Source: Sphingobium sp. EM0848
GTDB taxonomy: Bacteria > Pseudomonadota > Alphaproteobacteria > Sphingomonadales > Sphingomonadaceae
Length of the DNA: 64,000 bases
Assembly (NCBI RefSeq): GCF_013375555.1
Contig: NZ_JABXWB010000001.1
Span: 1,550,001-1,614,000 of the forward strand
Reading direction: 5' to 3'
The notes below the pieces were generated by a model, which saw nothing but the letters and a program-made list of their open reading frames with translations, made no database searches and was not told the origin of the DNA. Below, piece by piece: positions 28,242-36,353 of this stretch. A program made the position numbers and the translations under genes. How positions within the stretch are numbered: the first letter of the stretch is position 1; every line of letters starts with the position of its first letter.

Positions 28242-28886
28242 TCAGAACATGCTTTCGGGAATGATGATGACGTCACCCGGCGCCAGCATGACATTGGCCC
28301 CGCTGTCGCCGCGCTTCAGCAGGTCGCCGATGCGGACCTGATATTCCTGCTGCTTGCCCGTATCCCGGTTGAAACGGACCAGCCGCGCCTTGTTGCCCGC
28401 GGCATATTCGCTAAGGCCGCCGACGGAGATCATCGCGTCCAGCAGCGTCATGTTCGCGCGGAACGGGATCGAGGCGGGCTTTTCCGTCGCGCCGACGATC
28501 CGCACCTGCTGGCTGAAGGTGCCGGAGAAATTGTTGACGATCACCGACACCAGCGGATTTTCGATATATTTGGACAGCGCGACCTTCAGATCGTCGGCCA
28601 ACTGCTTCGGCGTCTTGCCGACAGCCGACATGTCCGAGATCAGCGGCGTGGTGATGCGCCCGTCCGGCCGAACCTGAACCTTCGCGCCCAAATCCGGGTT
28701 GCGCCACACGAAGACGGTGAGATCGTCCAGCGGACCGATCACATATTCCTCGCCCGGCCCTTCCTGCGTCGAAACAAAGGCAGCCGGCGGCAACTTCGGT
28801 GCACTGCCGCCCGAAGCACAGCCCGAAAGGGCCAGGGCAGGCAGCGATGCGCCGATCAAAGCCCGGGAAACCGACACGAAACGCAT
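28242..28886 (-). CDS. XrtA-system polysaccharide export lipoprotein (Wza-like)
   Basis: The 214-residue protein has a lipoprotein signal peptide ending LALSGC and a Poly_export domain (YVIGPLDDLTVFVWRNPDLG, VRPDGRITTPLISDM), then a SLBB-like segment (VRIVGATEKPASIPFRANM). It should form the outer-membrane exit pore for EPS. ATG 28886 has GAGGTGAAG seven bases upstream, clearly better than an ATG 21 codons earlier. It heads the core XrtA gene series and is separated by 133 bases from the decarboxylase gene, where a promoter is possible. Confidence 0.93.
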   Translation of the reverse strand: MRFVSVSRALIGASLPALALSGCASGGSAPKLPPAAFVSTQEGPGEEYVIGPLDDLTVFVWRNPDLGAKVQVRPDGRITTPLISDMSAVGKTPKQLADDLKVALSKYIENPLVSVIVNNFSGTFSQQVRIVGATEKPASIPFRANMTLLDAMISVGGLSEYAAGNKARLVRFNRDTGKQQEYQVRIGDLLKRGDSGANVMLAPGDVIIIPESMF

Positions 28887-29019
28887 GTTCTTCACCTCTT
28901 GCAACGACCGCGCGCCGACGACCGCCAAAGAGACAAGGCAGGCCATCAAGCACCGGGCTTTGACAGCCTTCTTGCCCGCAAAGGGTAAAAATAGCGTTAG
29001 GAGTTAAGTTACTGGCAAA

Positions 29020-30252
29020 TCAGCCAAGTAATAGCTCTCCGGGACTTGGATGACCAAGAAAAGCGGCAGGACTGGCGGAGGCGCCATAGGCCCCCGCAAG
29101 GAATATCGCGATCAGATCGCCCTCCTCCACCGGCGGCAATGCGACCTTGTCTCCCAGCTTGTCGATCGGGGTGCAGAGGCAGCCGACCACCGTCACGGCT
29201 TCCTCGCCAGGCGTCTCCCCGAAACGGTTGGCGACGGCAATGGGATAGTTGCGCCGGACCACCGTGCCGAAATTGCCGCTGGCGGCCAGTTGATGGTGCA
29301 GGCCGCCATCGACCACGACAAAGGTTTCGCCCTGACTTTTCTTCACGTCGACCACGCGGGTCAGGTAGACGCCCGCCTCACCCACCAGCCAACGGCCCAG
29401 TTCCATGGCGAACTCGCTGCCCTGAAGGATGTCGGCGCGTCCGTCCAGCACGGTGCCCAATGCCTCTCCAATGGGTCTGATATCCAGCCGCTCATCCCCC
29501 GGGAAATAGGGGATGCCGAACCCGCCGCCCAGATTGACCAGCGGCGGCGTCACGCCCACCGCCTCGGACAGCCGGGTCGCAAGGCCGATGGTCGCCGCCT
29601 GCGTCTCGATCAGCGCCTCCGCGCCCAAGGCCTGGCTCCCGGCGAAGATATGCCATCCGCGCCAGTCGGCCCCGGCATCGATCACCCAGCGGGCCAGATC
29701 GGCCGCCCGCTCGGCATCCACGCCGAAGGGCTTGGCCCCGCCGCCCATGCGCATGCCGGAGCCTTTCAGGTCGAAATCCGGGTTCACCCGCACCGCGAGC
29801 CTCGGCGTCTTGCCGCGCCGCTCGCCCAGGGCGACCGCCCGCCGCGCCTCGCCCTCCGACTCCAGATTGATCGTCGCACCGCTGTCGATGGCGACGATCA
29901 GTTCATCGTCGCGCTTTCCCGGTCCGGCGAAGCTGATGTGGGCCGCGTCCATGCCCGCTTCCAGCGCGCGCGTCAGCTCTCCACCCGAAGCCACGTCGAA
30001 GCCGTCGACCAGCCCCGCCATCCGCTCCAGCAAGGGGGCATAAGGGTTCGCCTTCACCGCATAATGCAACGACAGGATGGAGGGCATGGCGTCACGCAGC
30101 GCGCGCACCTGCGCCTCCACGATCCCCATGTCATAGACGAAGAGCGGCGTGTCGCCCGCTTCATCGACCACGCTGGCAGCACCGCAACCGCCGATCAGCA
30201 GCATTCCCTCTTCGCTGGAGAAAAATGGCGGGATTGGTCCCATCGGCTTCAT
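29020..30252 (-). CDS. exosortase A-associated PLP-dependent decarboxylase
   Basis: The 410-residue protein is a fold-III PLP decarboxylase of the ornithine/diaminopimelate group. The PLP lysine is K67 in HYAVKANPY, the phosphate-binding glycines are in VNLGGGFGIPYF, and the substrate-side cysteine motif is CTPID (C360-D364). It belongs to the type that travels with exosortase A loci. DAP decarboxylase is less likely, because its usual CESGD is replaced by CTPID. Its start overlaps the ligase stop by four bases (ATGA), so it probably acts on the ligase product. Confidence 0.9.
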   Translation of the reverse strand: MKPMGPIPPFFSSEEGMLLIGGCGAASVVDEAGDTPLFVYDMGIVEAQVRALRDAMPSILSLHYAVKANPYAPLLERMAGLVDGFDVASGGELTRALEAGMDAAHISFAGPGKRDDELIVAIDSGATINLESEGEARRAVALGERRGKTPRLAVRVNPDFDLKGSGMRMGGGAKPFGVDAERAADLARWVIDAGADWRGWHIFAGSQALGAEALIETQAATIGLATRLSEAVGVTPPLVNLGGGFGIPYFPGDERLDIRPIGEALGTVLDGRADILQGSEFAMELGRWLVGEAGVYLTRVVDVKKSQGETFVVVDGGLHHQLAASGNFGTVVRRNYPIAVANRFGETPGEEAVTVVGCLCTPIDKLGDKVALPPVEEGDLIAIFLAGAYGASASPAAFLGHPSPGELLLG

Positions 30253-31790
30253 GCGGCATACTCCCTGGCCAGCGCCACGCGGTCGATCTTGCCATTGGGA
30301 TTGCGGGGGAATTCGGACAGCATGATGATCTCGCGCGGTTGCATGAAATTGGGCAGTTCGGCCTTCAGCCGCGCCTCGACCTCCGCCTTTAGTTCAGGAG
30401 CCGTACCGCGCAACAGCAACAACACCGCCTGTCCCAGCCGCTCATCCCTGACACCCAGCGCGACGGCTTCAGCCACGCCTTCGACAGCGACGGCGGCTTC
30501 CTCGATCTCGGTCGGGCTGATGCGGTTGCCCGCCGACTTGATCATCGCGTCGTCGCGTCCGACGAAATAAAGCAGTCCTTGCGGGTCCCGTCGCACGGTA
30601 TCGCCCGACCACACAGCCATGCCGCCATAGCGCGAAGCCACCGGCGCCGGTTTGAACCGCTCCGCCGTGCGGGCGGCGTCCTGCCAATATCCCTGCGCCA
30701 CCAGTGGCCCGCAATGCACCAGTTCACCCGGCTCATCATCGTCGGTCAGACTGCCATCGGGCCGCACCACCAATATCTCGGCATGGGGAATGGCGGCCCC
30801 CATGCTGTCGGGATGGCTGTCCACCAGCGCGGGCGGCAAATAAGTGGAGCGGAACGCCTCGGTCAGCCCATACATGGGATAGAGATCCGCCTTCGGAAAT
30901 AGCGTCCGCAACTTCGCCACCAGAGGCCGGGTCAGCGCCCCGCCGCTGTTGGTAAGGCGCCGAAGCTTGCCCGCGATCTCCTCCGGCCAATCCAGCTCGG
31001 TCAGTTGCACCCAGAGCGGCGGCACTCCAGCCAGCGTGGTAATGTCCCGCCGGTCCACCGATTTCACCACATCGCGCGGTGTCAGATAATCCAGCGGATA
31101 GACGCATCCTCCGGCAACCCATGTCGAAAGCAGCTGATTCTGCCCATAATCGAAGCTGAACGGCAGCACGCAAAGCGTCCGGTCCTGTTCCGTCATCTTC
31201 AGATAATCCGCCACCGCCACGGCGCCCAGCCACAGATTGGCATGACTCAGCATCACCCCCTTGGGCCGCCCGGTCGATCCGCTGGTGTAGAGGATCGCCG
31301 CCAGATCGTCCGCCGCCGCCTCCGAAGGCCCCAATGCCTCCCCGCCGCTCATCGCGCCGGCGGCGTCATCCTCCCGATGCAGATGACATCCGTTGGGCAC
31401 ATCGCCCGACTCCAGAGTCGAAAGCCGACTCGCGGTGCCGATCAGCAGCGACGCCCCGCTATCGGCCAAAATATGCGCGACCTGTGCATGTTTGAGCAAC
31501 GGATTGATCGGCACATGGACCAGCCCCGCCCGCGGCGCGGCCAGCGGCATCAACGCCGCCACCGGCCCCTTGGCGATCCAACTTGCGACTCGCGCGCCCT
31601 TTTCCAGCCCGAATCCCACCAGCCAGGCCGCCAGTCGCCCCAGCGTGATTTCCAGTTCCGCATAGGTCTGCGTGCCCGACCGTCCATCCAGCGCGGGCCG
31701 CGCCGGATCGCCGCGCAGCAGCACATGATCGATGGGCCGCACTGCCGCGCCATCGATCGTCGTCGGCACCGGGGAATCGCTTAACTCCAT
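30249..31790 (-). CDS. exosortase A-associated AMP-forming acyl-CoA/ACP ligase
   Basis: The 513-residue adenylating enzyme has AILYTSGSTGRPKGVMLSH (P-loop-like motif), YGLTEAFRSTYLP, the ATP-binding WSGDTVRRD, and GRDDAMIKSAGNRISPTEIE, and ends NGKIDRVAL with the catalytic lysine. It activates a carboxylic or amino acid and loads it on CoA or a carrier protein. The decarboxylase follows directly, and an ACP gene lies 1.1 kb away on the other strand, so ACP is a likely acceptor. The start is only 49 bases from the divergent GNAT gene. Confidence 0.9.
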   Translation of the reverse strand: MELSDSPVPTTIDGAAVRPIDHVLLRGDPARPALDGRSGTQTYAELEITLGRLAAWLVGFGLEKGARVASWIAKGPVAALMPLAAPRAGLVHVPINPLLKHAQVAHILADSGASLLIGTASRLSTLESGDVPNGCHLHREDDAAGAMSGGEALGPSEAAADDLAAILYTSGSTGRPKGVMLSHANLWLGAVAVADYLKMTEQDRTLCVLPFSFDYGQNQLLSTWVAGGCVYPLDYLTPRDVVKSVDRRDITTLAGVPPLWVQLTELDWPEEIAGKLRRLTNSGGALTRPLVAKLRTLFPKADLYPMYGLTEAFRSTYLPPALVDSHPDSMGAAIPHAEILVVRPDGSLTDDDEPGELVHCGPLVAQGYWQDAARTAERFKPAPVASRYGGMAVWSGDTVRRDPQGLLYFVGRDDAMIKSAGNRISPTEIEEAAVAVEGVAEAVALGVRDERLGQAVLLLLRGTAPELKAEVEARLKAELPNFMQPREIIMLSEFPRNPNGKIDRVALAREYAA

Positions 31791-31839
31791 CTCCAGACTT
31801 TTTCCCTAAACGCCATGATGTTGCCGGGGAGATAGTAGT

Positions 31840-32847
31840 TTGCTGGTCGCAAGGGAATATCGCAGCGTTGCAGAAGCGCGTCAGGCGCTTTCCGGCGCGC
31901 TCGACCGCGCGGCCACGCCCTCCCTGTTCGACCGGATCGACTGGTTCGAATCGCTCCATGACCATTGCTTCCCCCAAGTTCCGGTCCGCATCTGCAACGC
32001 CGTGGAGGAAGGCAAGGCCGTGTGGCTGTTCCTGCTCTCTTCCGGAGCGGGGCAACTCAGCGCTCTTGCCAACTGGTACAGCTTCGATTGGTCGCCCGTC
32101 TTTCTTGGCGCGCCGGACCCCACCGTCCGGCGGCGGCTGATCGAAGTGATCGCCCAGAAATTGCTGAAGGACAGCGCCCGGATCGACCTCTACCCCGTAA
32201 CCAATGCGTCAGACCTGCTGCTGGAGGCATTCCGCCGCGCGGGCTGGTTCGGCGTGCGCCGGTCGATGGGCGGGCGGCATCTGCTGCGTCCCCAGGGCCG
32301 CAGCTTCGCGGACTATTGGACAGATCGGCCCGGCCGCCTGCGCACGCTCATCACCCGCAAGAGCCGCGCCAGTCGCTTCACGCTCAGCATCACGGATCGG
32401 CTGACCGATTCCCTGTGGCACGACTATGCCGCCGTCCATGAACGCAGTTGGAAACAGCCCGAACCGGACCTGCCGTTCCTGCGCGCACTGGCCCAGCGGG
32501 AAAGCGCCGCCGGGACGCTGCGTCTGGGTTTTGCGCGGCTGGAGGAACAGCCGGTCGCCGCCCAGCTCTGGACCGTCGAAAACGGCACCGCGCTGATTCA
32601 CAAGCTGGCCCATGACAAGGGTTTTGACGGCGCGTCGCCGGGCAGTTTGCTGAGCCACGCCCTGTTCGCCCATGTCATGGACAAGGACGGCGTGACCCTG
32701 ATCGACTATGGTACGGGCGACAATGGCTACAAAACCGACTGGATGGAGGAGCGCGAGACGCTCTACCGGCTCGACTTTTTCAACCCGCGCTGCGCCTCCG
32801 TCTGGCTGCCCGCAGCGCGCACCGCCATTTCCGCGCTTGTCGGATAG
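31840..32847 (+). CDS. GNAT family acyltransferase (CelD/BcsL-like)
   Basis: The 335-residue protein resembles Acetyltransf_6 (CelD/BcsL-like) proteins of polysaccharide loci. Its C-terminal half has HERSWKQPEPD, LRLGFARLEEQPVAAQLWTVENG, ALIHKLAHDKGFDGASPGSLL and TLIDYGTGDNGYKTDW. The start is TTG 31840 with GGGGAGA upstream; the two nearby ATGs (31815, 31818) run into a stop after six codons. It is divergent from the ligase and 27 bases upstream of the ACP gene. It could move an acyl group from that ACP to the exopolysaccharide or its precursor. Confidence 0.82.
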   Translation: MLVAREYRSVAEARQALSGALDRAATPSLFDRIDWFESLHDHCFPQVPVRICNAVEEGKAVWLFLLSSGAGQLSALANWYSFDWSPVFLGAPDPTVRRRLIEVIAQKLLKDSARIDLYPVTNASDLLLEAFRRAGWFGVRRSMGGRHLLRPQGRSFADYWTDRPGRLRTLITRKSRASRFTLSITDRLTDSLWHDYAAVHERSWKQPEPDLPFLRALAQRESAAGTLRLGFARLEEQPVAAQLWTVENGTALIHKLAHDKGFDGASPGSLLSHALFAHVMDKDGVTLIDYGTGDNGYKTDWMEERETLYRLDFFNPRCASVWLPAARTAISALVG

Positions 32848-32874
32848 CGTCTGAACGATTAGGTAGCGCCCATC

Positions 32875-33165
32875 ATGCGGGCGGACAATATTCAGCCGGT
32901 CGACCGGACAATGGACATCGAAACAATGATGCGCGCCTTGCTGCGCGACGTACTGGCCCTGTCGCAGGAACGCGTCGATGCGTTCGATGCGGACACGCCG
33001 CTATTCGGCGCGCTGCCGGAGCTTGACTCCATGGCCGTCGCTGGCCTGCTCACCGAAATGGAAGATCGCTTCGATATCCTGATCGAGGATGAGGATATCG
33101 ACGGCGATACCTTCGAAACCTTCGGCACGCTGGTTGCCTTCGCTGAGGCGAAGGTCGGGAACTGA
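32875..33165 (+). CDS. acyl carrier protein
   Basis: The 96-residue acidic protein has the phosphopantetheine site ELDSMAVAGL with Ser52, and helix 3 EDRFDILIEDEDIDGDTFETF. It would carry thioester-bound acyl or aminoacyl groups. ATG 32875 has AGGTAG upstream. An internal ATG at 32911 (MDIETMM) would give the more usual 84 residues and cannot be excluded. It follows the GNAT gene by 27 bases and is almost certainly part of the same transcript. It is too specialised in context to be the fatty-acid synthesis ACP. Confidence 0.9.
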   Translation: MRADNIQPVDRTMDIETMMRALLRDVLALSQERVDAFDADTPLFGALPELDSMAVAGLLTEMEDRFDILIEDEDIDGDTFETFGTLVAFAEAKVGN

Positions 33166-33214
33166 GCTTCCACCCGTGCGGACCTGAAGATTATTCTGAA
33201 ACGGTGGATTGCCG

Positions 33215-33238
33215 CCCCCTCCCGCAAGCGAGAGGGGG
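33215..33238. repeat. hairpin between convergent genes
   Basis: CCCCCTC (33215-33221) and GAGGGGG (33232-33238) form a 7-base GC-rich stem with a 10-base loop, between the ACP and enoyl-CoA hydratase genes that end toward each other. It lacks a T tract. It could still block read-through in both directions, and it looks like a short dispersed repeat. Confidence 0.5.
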
Positions 33239-33296
33239 AGCGAACTCGTCTGGTTCGGGCCATTCCCGGCCCGATTGCCACGCAGATTGAAAGAGA

Positions 33297-34073
33297 TCAG
33301 CGCCCCTTCCAGACCCCGGGACGCTTGGCGACGAAGGCTTCCATGCCTTCCTTCTTGTCCTCGGTCGCGGTCAGGATCTGGAACAGGCGACGCTCGGTCA
33401 ATATGCCCTGAGCCAGCCCGGTTTCGAAAGCCAGATTGACCATTTCCTTGTTCACCATCGCGGCCATGGGCGGCATCCCGGCAATCGCCGCAGCGGTCTT
33501 GAACGCGTCGTCCAGCAACTCAGCCGCCGGAACGATCCGGGCGACCAGTCCGGCGCTTTCGGCTTCCTCTGCCCCCATCATCCGGCCGGTCAGGCACATT
33601 TCCATCGCCTTCGCCTTGCCGACCGCGCGGGTCAGACGCTGCGACCCGCCCATGCCCGGCGCCACGCCCAGCTTGATTTCCGGCTGACCGAATTTCGCCG
33701 TATCGGCGGCCAGAATGAAGTCCGCCATCATCGCCAGTTCGCACCCGCCGCCCAGCGCGAAACCGGCGACCGCCGCGATCCACGGCTTGCGGGTGGCGAC
33801 GACATCGCTCTGCCAACCGGCGAAGAAATCCTGAAGGAAGAAATCCGCCGCGTCCTTCTCCACCATTTCCTTGATGTCGGCGCCGGCGGCAAAGGCCTTT
33901 TCACTGCCGGTCAGGACCAGGCAGCGCTGCGACGGATCGGCATCATAGGCCGCGAAGGCCGCGCCCAGATCCTTGAGCACCTGGCTGTTCAGCGCATTCA
34001 GCGCCTGCGGACGGTTGAGCGTGACCAGCGTGACCGCATCGCGCTGCTCGACCAGAATCGTTTCGTAAGCCAT
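33297..34073 (-). CDS. enoyl-CoA hydratase
   Basis: The 258-residue crotonase-fold protein hydrates trans-2-enoyl-CoA. It has the oxyanion-hole segments [10 protein letters not shown] and [16 protein letters not shown], with the catalytic glutamates in GGGCELAM and [20 protein letters not shown]. These match the short-chain (ECHS1-like) type. ATG 34073 (MAYETI) has GGAG six bases upstream; the first ATG six bases earlier lies too close to that site. It may serve fatty-acid or branched-chain amino-acid breakdown. Confidence 0.92.
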   Translation of the reverse strand: MAYETILVEQRDAVTLVTLNRPQALNALNSQVLKDLGAAFAAYDADPSQRCLVLTGSEKAFAAGADIKEMVEKDAADFFLQDFFAGWQSDVVATRKPWIAAVAGFALGGGCELAMMADFILAADTAKFGQPEIKLGVAPGMGGSQRLTRAVGKAKAMEMCLTGRMMGAEEAESAGLVARIVPAAELLDDAFKTAAAIAGMPPMAAMVNKEMVNLAFETGLAQGILTERRLFQILTATEDKKEGMEAFVAKRPGVWKGR

Positions 34074-34163
34074 TGCCATCTCCGTTCATTCGACCAGTTG
34101 CGGACTGCTCTATGCAGCGCAACGGTGCTTGACCAGCCCCGACAAACCGCAAGTTCGCAGCCT

Positions 34164-35003
34164 CTATCGGCACAGATGCATGAAATCCCGATCATAGCTG
34201 CGCAGATGCGCGCCGCCGTCAATATAAAGGGTCTGCCCCGTGATCGCACCGGCCCCGGCCAGATAAAGAACCGCTTCGGCAATCTGGTCCGCCTGCGGCA
34301 ACCGCTCCAGCGGCATCAGCTTCGCCAGCCGCTCCATCTGCCCAACATCATAATCGGGCGTGGCGATGGTCAGGCCCGGCGCCACGGCATTGACCCGAAT
34401 CTGCGGCGCCAGCGTCGAGGCGGACAGCTTCGTCAGACCCGCCAATGCCATTTTCGAGAGCGTATAGGCCAGCTGATCGCCATGCGGATGATCGATCCGC
34501 TGGTCCAATATATTGACGATGCATCGGTCGCCTGTCCCGGCCGGGACGGTCGCGAACGCCTTGGTCAACAAAGTAGGCGCTGCGCAATTGACCGCATAAT
34601 GCCGCATCAAGTCATCGGCATTCACATTGTCGATGCGATCCTGTCCGAAGATCGCCGCGCTGTTGACGAGAACATCGGGCGGGCGGCCGAAACGCTCGGC
34701 AACGAGCGCGACCAGTTCCTCCGCCCCTTCGGGATCGGCGAAATCGACGGTGAAGCCGTCCCATTCGGTCCCATGCTCCTCCAACGCCAGCGCCAGATGG
34801 GAATCGAGACGCGTGTCGTGGCTACCATGGATCGCCAGCGAATAGCCCGCCCGCGCGAAGGCAGCCGATATGATGCCGCCCAGCCGCCGGTGTCCGCCGG
34901 TGACGAGCGCCAGGCGTTTCTGCGCCAAGGGCAGTGCGCCAGCTTCCGCCCGTTTCTTCGCACCGCCCAAGGGCCGGTAGCTGGGCGTTTCCTCTTCGCT
35001 CAC
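34164..35003 (-). CDS. SDR oxidoreductase, pteridine-reductase-like (FolM/PTR1 type)
   Basis: The 279-residue Rossmann protein has the NADPH motif TGGHRRLG (35-42) with two arginines, then VLVNSAAIFG. At the position of the usual SDR serine it has Asp167 (NILDQ), with Tyr180 and Lys184 in YTLSK. Asp-x12-Tyr-x3-Lys is the catalytic pattern of pteridine reductase PTR1 and of FolM. It overlaps folE by four bases (GTGA), so a role in dihydrofolate or dihydromonapterin reduction is likely. GTG 35003 is the start. A generic SDR is the alternative. Confidence 0.8.
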   Translation of the reverse strand: MSEEETPSYRPLGGAKKRAEAGALPLAQKRLALVTGGHRRLGGIISAAFARAGYSLAIHGSHDTRLDSHLALALEEHGTEWDGFTVDFADPEGAEELVALVAERFGRPPDVLVNSAAIFGQDRIDNVNADDLMRHYAVNCAAPTLLTKAFATVPAGTGDRCIVNILDQRIDHPHGDQLAYTLSKMALAGLTKLSASTLAPQIRVNAVAPGLTIATPDYDVGQMERLAKLMPLERLPQADQIAEAVLYLAGAGAITGQTLYIDGGAHLRSYDRDFMHLCR

Positions 35004-35608
35004 GCGCCGATCAGCTTCAGCACTTCTTCACGGCTCTTCTCATCGTCGCGGAAAACACCGAGCATGCGGCTGGTCTTCATGACGACATTGGGCGTGCGAA
35101 CACCGCGTCCGGTCATGCAGCCATGGGTCGCTTCCACCACCACGGCCACGCCCTGCGGCTTCAGATTTTCCCATATGCAGTTGGCGACTTCCGAAGTCAG
35201 CCGTTCCTGCACCTGAAGGCGGTGGGCAAAAGCGTGAAGCACGCGCGCCAGCTTTGAAATGCCCACGACATATTGGCCGGGCAGATAAGCGATGTGCGCG
35301 ACGCCGACGATCGGCGCCATATGATGTTCGCAATGCGACTGAAACGGAATGTCCTTCAGCAGCACGATGTCGTCATAGCCGCCTACTTCATGGAAAATGC
35401 GCGAGAGATGATAGGCCGGGTCGTCATCATAGCCACGGCAATATTCCTTCCACGCCCGCGCCACGCGTTCAGGCGTTTCCAGCAACCCCTCACGCTCGGG
35501 CGTATCGCCCGACCAGCGGATCAATGTCCGAATCGCTTCCGAAACATCCTTGGGGACCGGAATCTTGACCGACTCGCCCACGGCTTCGGCATCGGGATCA
35601 TATTCCAT
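35000..35608 (-). CDS. folE: GTP cyclohydrolase I
   Basis: FolE converts GTP to 7,8-dihydroneopterin triphosphate, the first step to folate. The 202-residue protein has the zinc and active-site motif SHCEHHMAPIVG and the later C in ATHGCMTGRGV, plus LQVQERLTSEVA. AGGAGG lies 13 bases before ATG 35608. GTG 35617, in frame and 4 bases after it, may be the true start and would add three residues. The next gene in the operon is the pteridine-reductase-like SDR. Confidence 0.95.
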   Translation of the reverse strand: MEYDPDAEAVGESVKIPVPKDVSEAIRTLIRWSGDTPEREGLLETPERVARAWKEYCRGYDDDPAYHLSRIFHEVGGYDDIVLLKDIPFQSHCEHHMAPIVGVAHIAYLPGQYVVGISKLARVLHAFAHRLQVQERLTSEVANCIWENLKPQGVAVVVEATHGCMTGRGVRTPNVVMKTSRMLGVFRDDEKSREEVLKLIGA

Positions 35609-35762
35609 GGACGGCACCACTCCTCCTGTTGCTTCAGGGGCATATGGCGACTGATTCGCAGGAACGCCAGCCCCTTCACCGTGCTGGACAGAAGATCGCC
35701 CCAGTGGCACATGCTGGTCAAACCGGATAAGCCGGGTCGCGACAATCAACCAAAATGGAACC

Positions 35763-36353
35763 ATGCGGACCGAACAGATCGCCGCCGTCCTGCTTGCGGC
35801 AGGCACATCCTCCCGCTTTGGCGAGGAAGACAAGCTGATGGCCGAATGGCGCGGCAAGCCGGTGGCCGTTCATGCCCTGGAAACCATCGCCTCCATGATC
35901 TTCGCCGAGCTGGTGGCGGTGGTGCGGCCTATCGACCAGGCGCCCGTCCTTCACCGCAGACTGGAACGGCGCGGCTATACGATCCTGGTCAATGATCGAC
36001 CGGAGGAAGGCATTTCCGGCAGCATTGTAAGGGCGGTCGAACATGTGATGCCGCTTCGCAAATGCCGGGGGATACTGATCTGCCTGGCCGACATGCCCGA
36101 CGTACCGCAGACCCATTATAACCGCGTCTGCCTGGCGGCCGAGGACATCCGCTCAGTGGTCGCCAGTACGGACGGCTTTTCCTCCTCTCCCCCAGCTTTC
36201 ATCGGCCGCAAACATTTCCCCGAATTGCTGGGACTGCGCGGCGATCAGGGGGCACGGGCACTGCTCAGCCATGGCATGCAGATCGAGACGATGGGCGCCT
36301 GCCTGCGCGACATCGACACGCCGGAGGACCTGCTGGCGCGGAGCGGCGACTAA
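35763..36353 (+). CDS. MocA/MobA-type nucleotidyltransferase
   Basis: The 196-residue protein has VLLAAGTSSRFGEEDKL, the NTP-binding loop of molybdopterin cytidylyl/guanylyltransferases, then ICLADMPDVP (metal-binding Asp) and a C-terminal DIDTPEDL. The length and motifs fit MocA, which makes molybdopterin cytosine dinucleotide for xanthine-oxidase-family enzymes; no such enzyme lies nearby. Its TAA overlaps the stop codon of the convergent MFS gene (CTAA, 36350-36353). Confidence 0.85.
   Translation: MRTEQIAAVLLAAGTSSRFGEEDKLMAEWRGKPVAVHALETIASMIFAELVAVVRPIDQAPVLHRRLERRGYTILVNDRPEEGISGSIVRAVEHVMPLRKCRGILICLADMPDVPQTHYNRVCLAAEDIRSVVASTDGFSSSPPAFIGRKHFPELLGLRGDQGARALLSHGMQIETMGACLRDIDTPEDLLARSGD

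Noticed and set aside
28887..29019. Promoter for the XrtA core genes
   Set aside because: TTGCCA and TATTTT-like boxes exist on the reverse strand, but their 19-base spacing is poor; too weak to annotate.
31815..31835. ATGATG as the start of the GNAT gene
   Set aside because: The first ATG (31815) runs into TAG after six codons and the second is in the same frame; TTG 31840 with GGGGAGA upstream opens the real frame.
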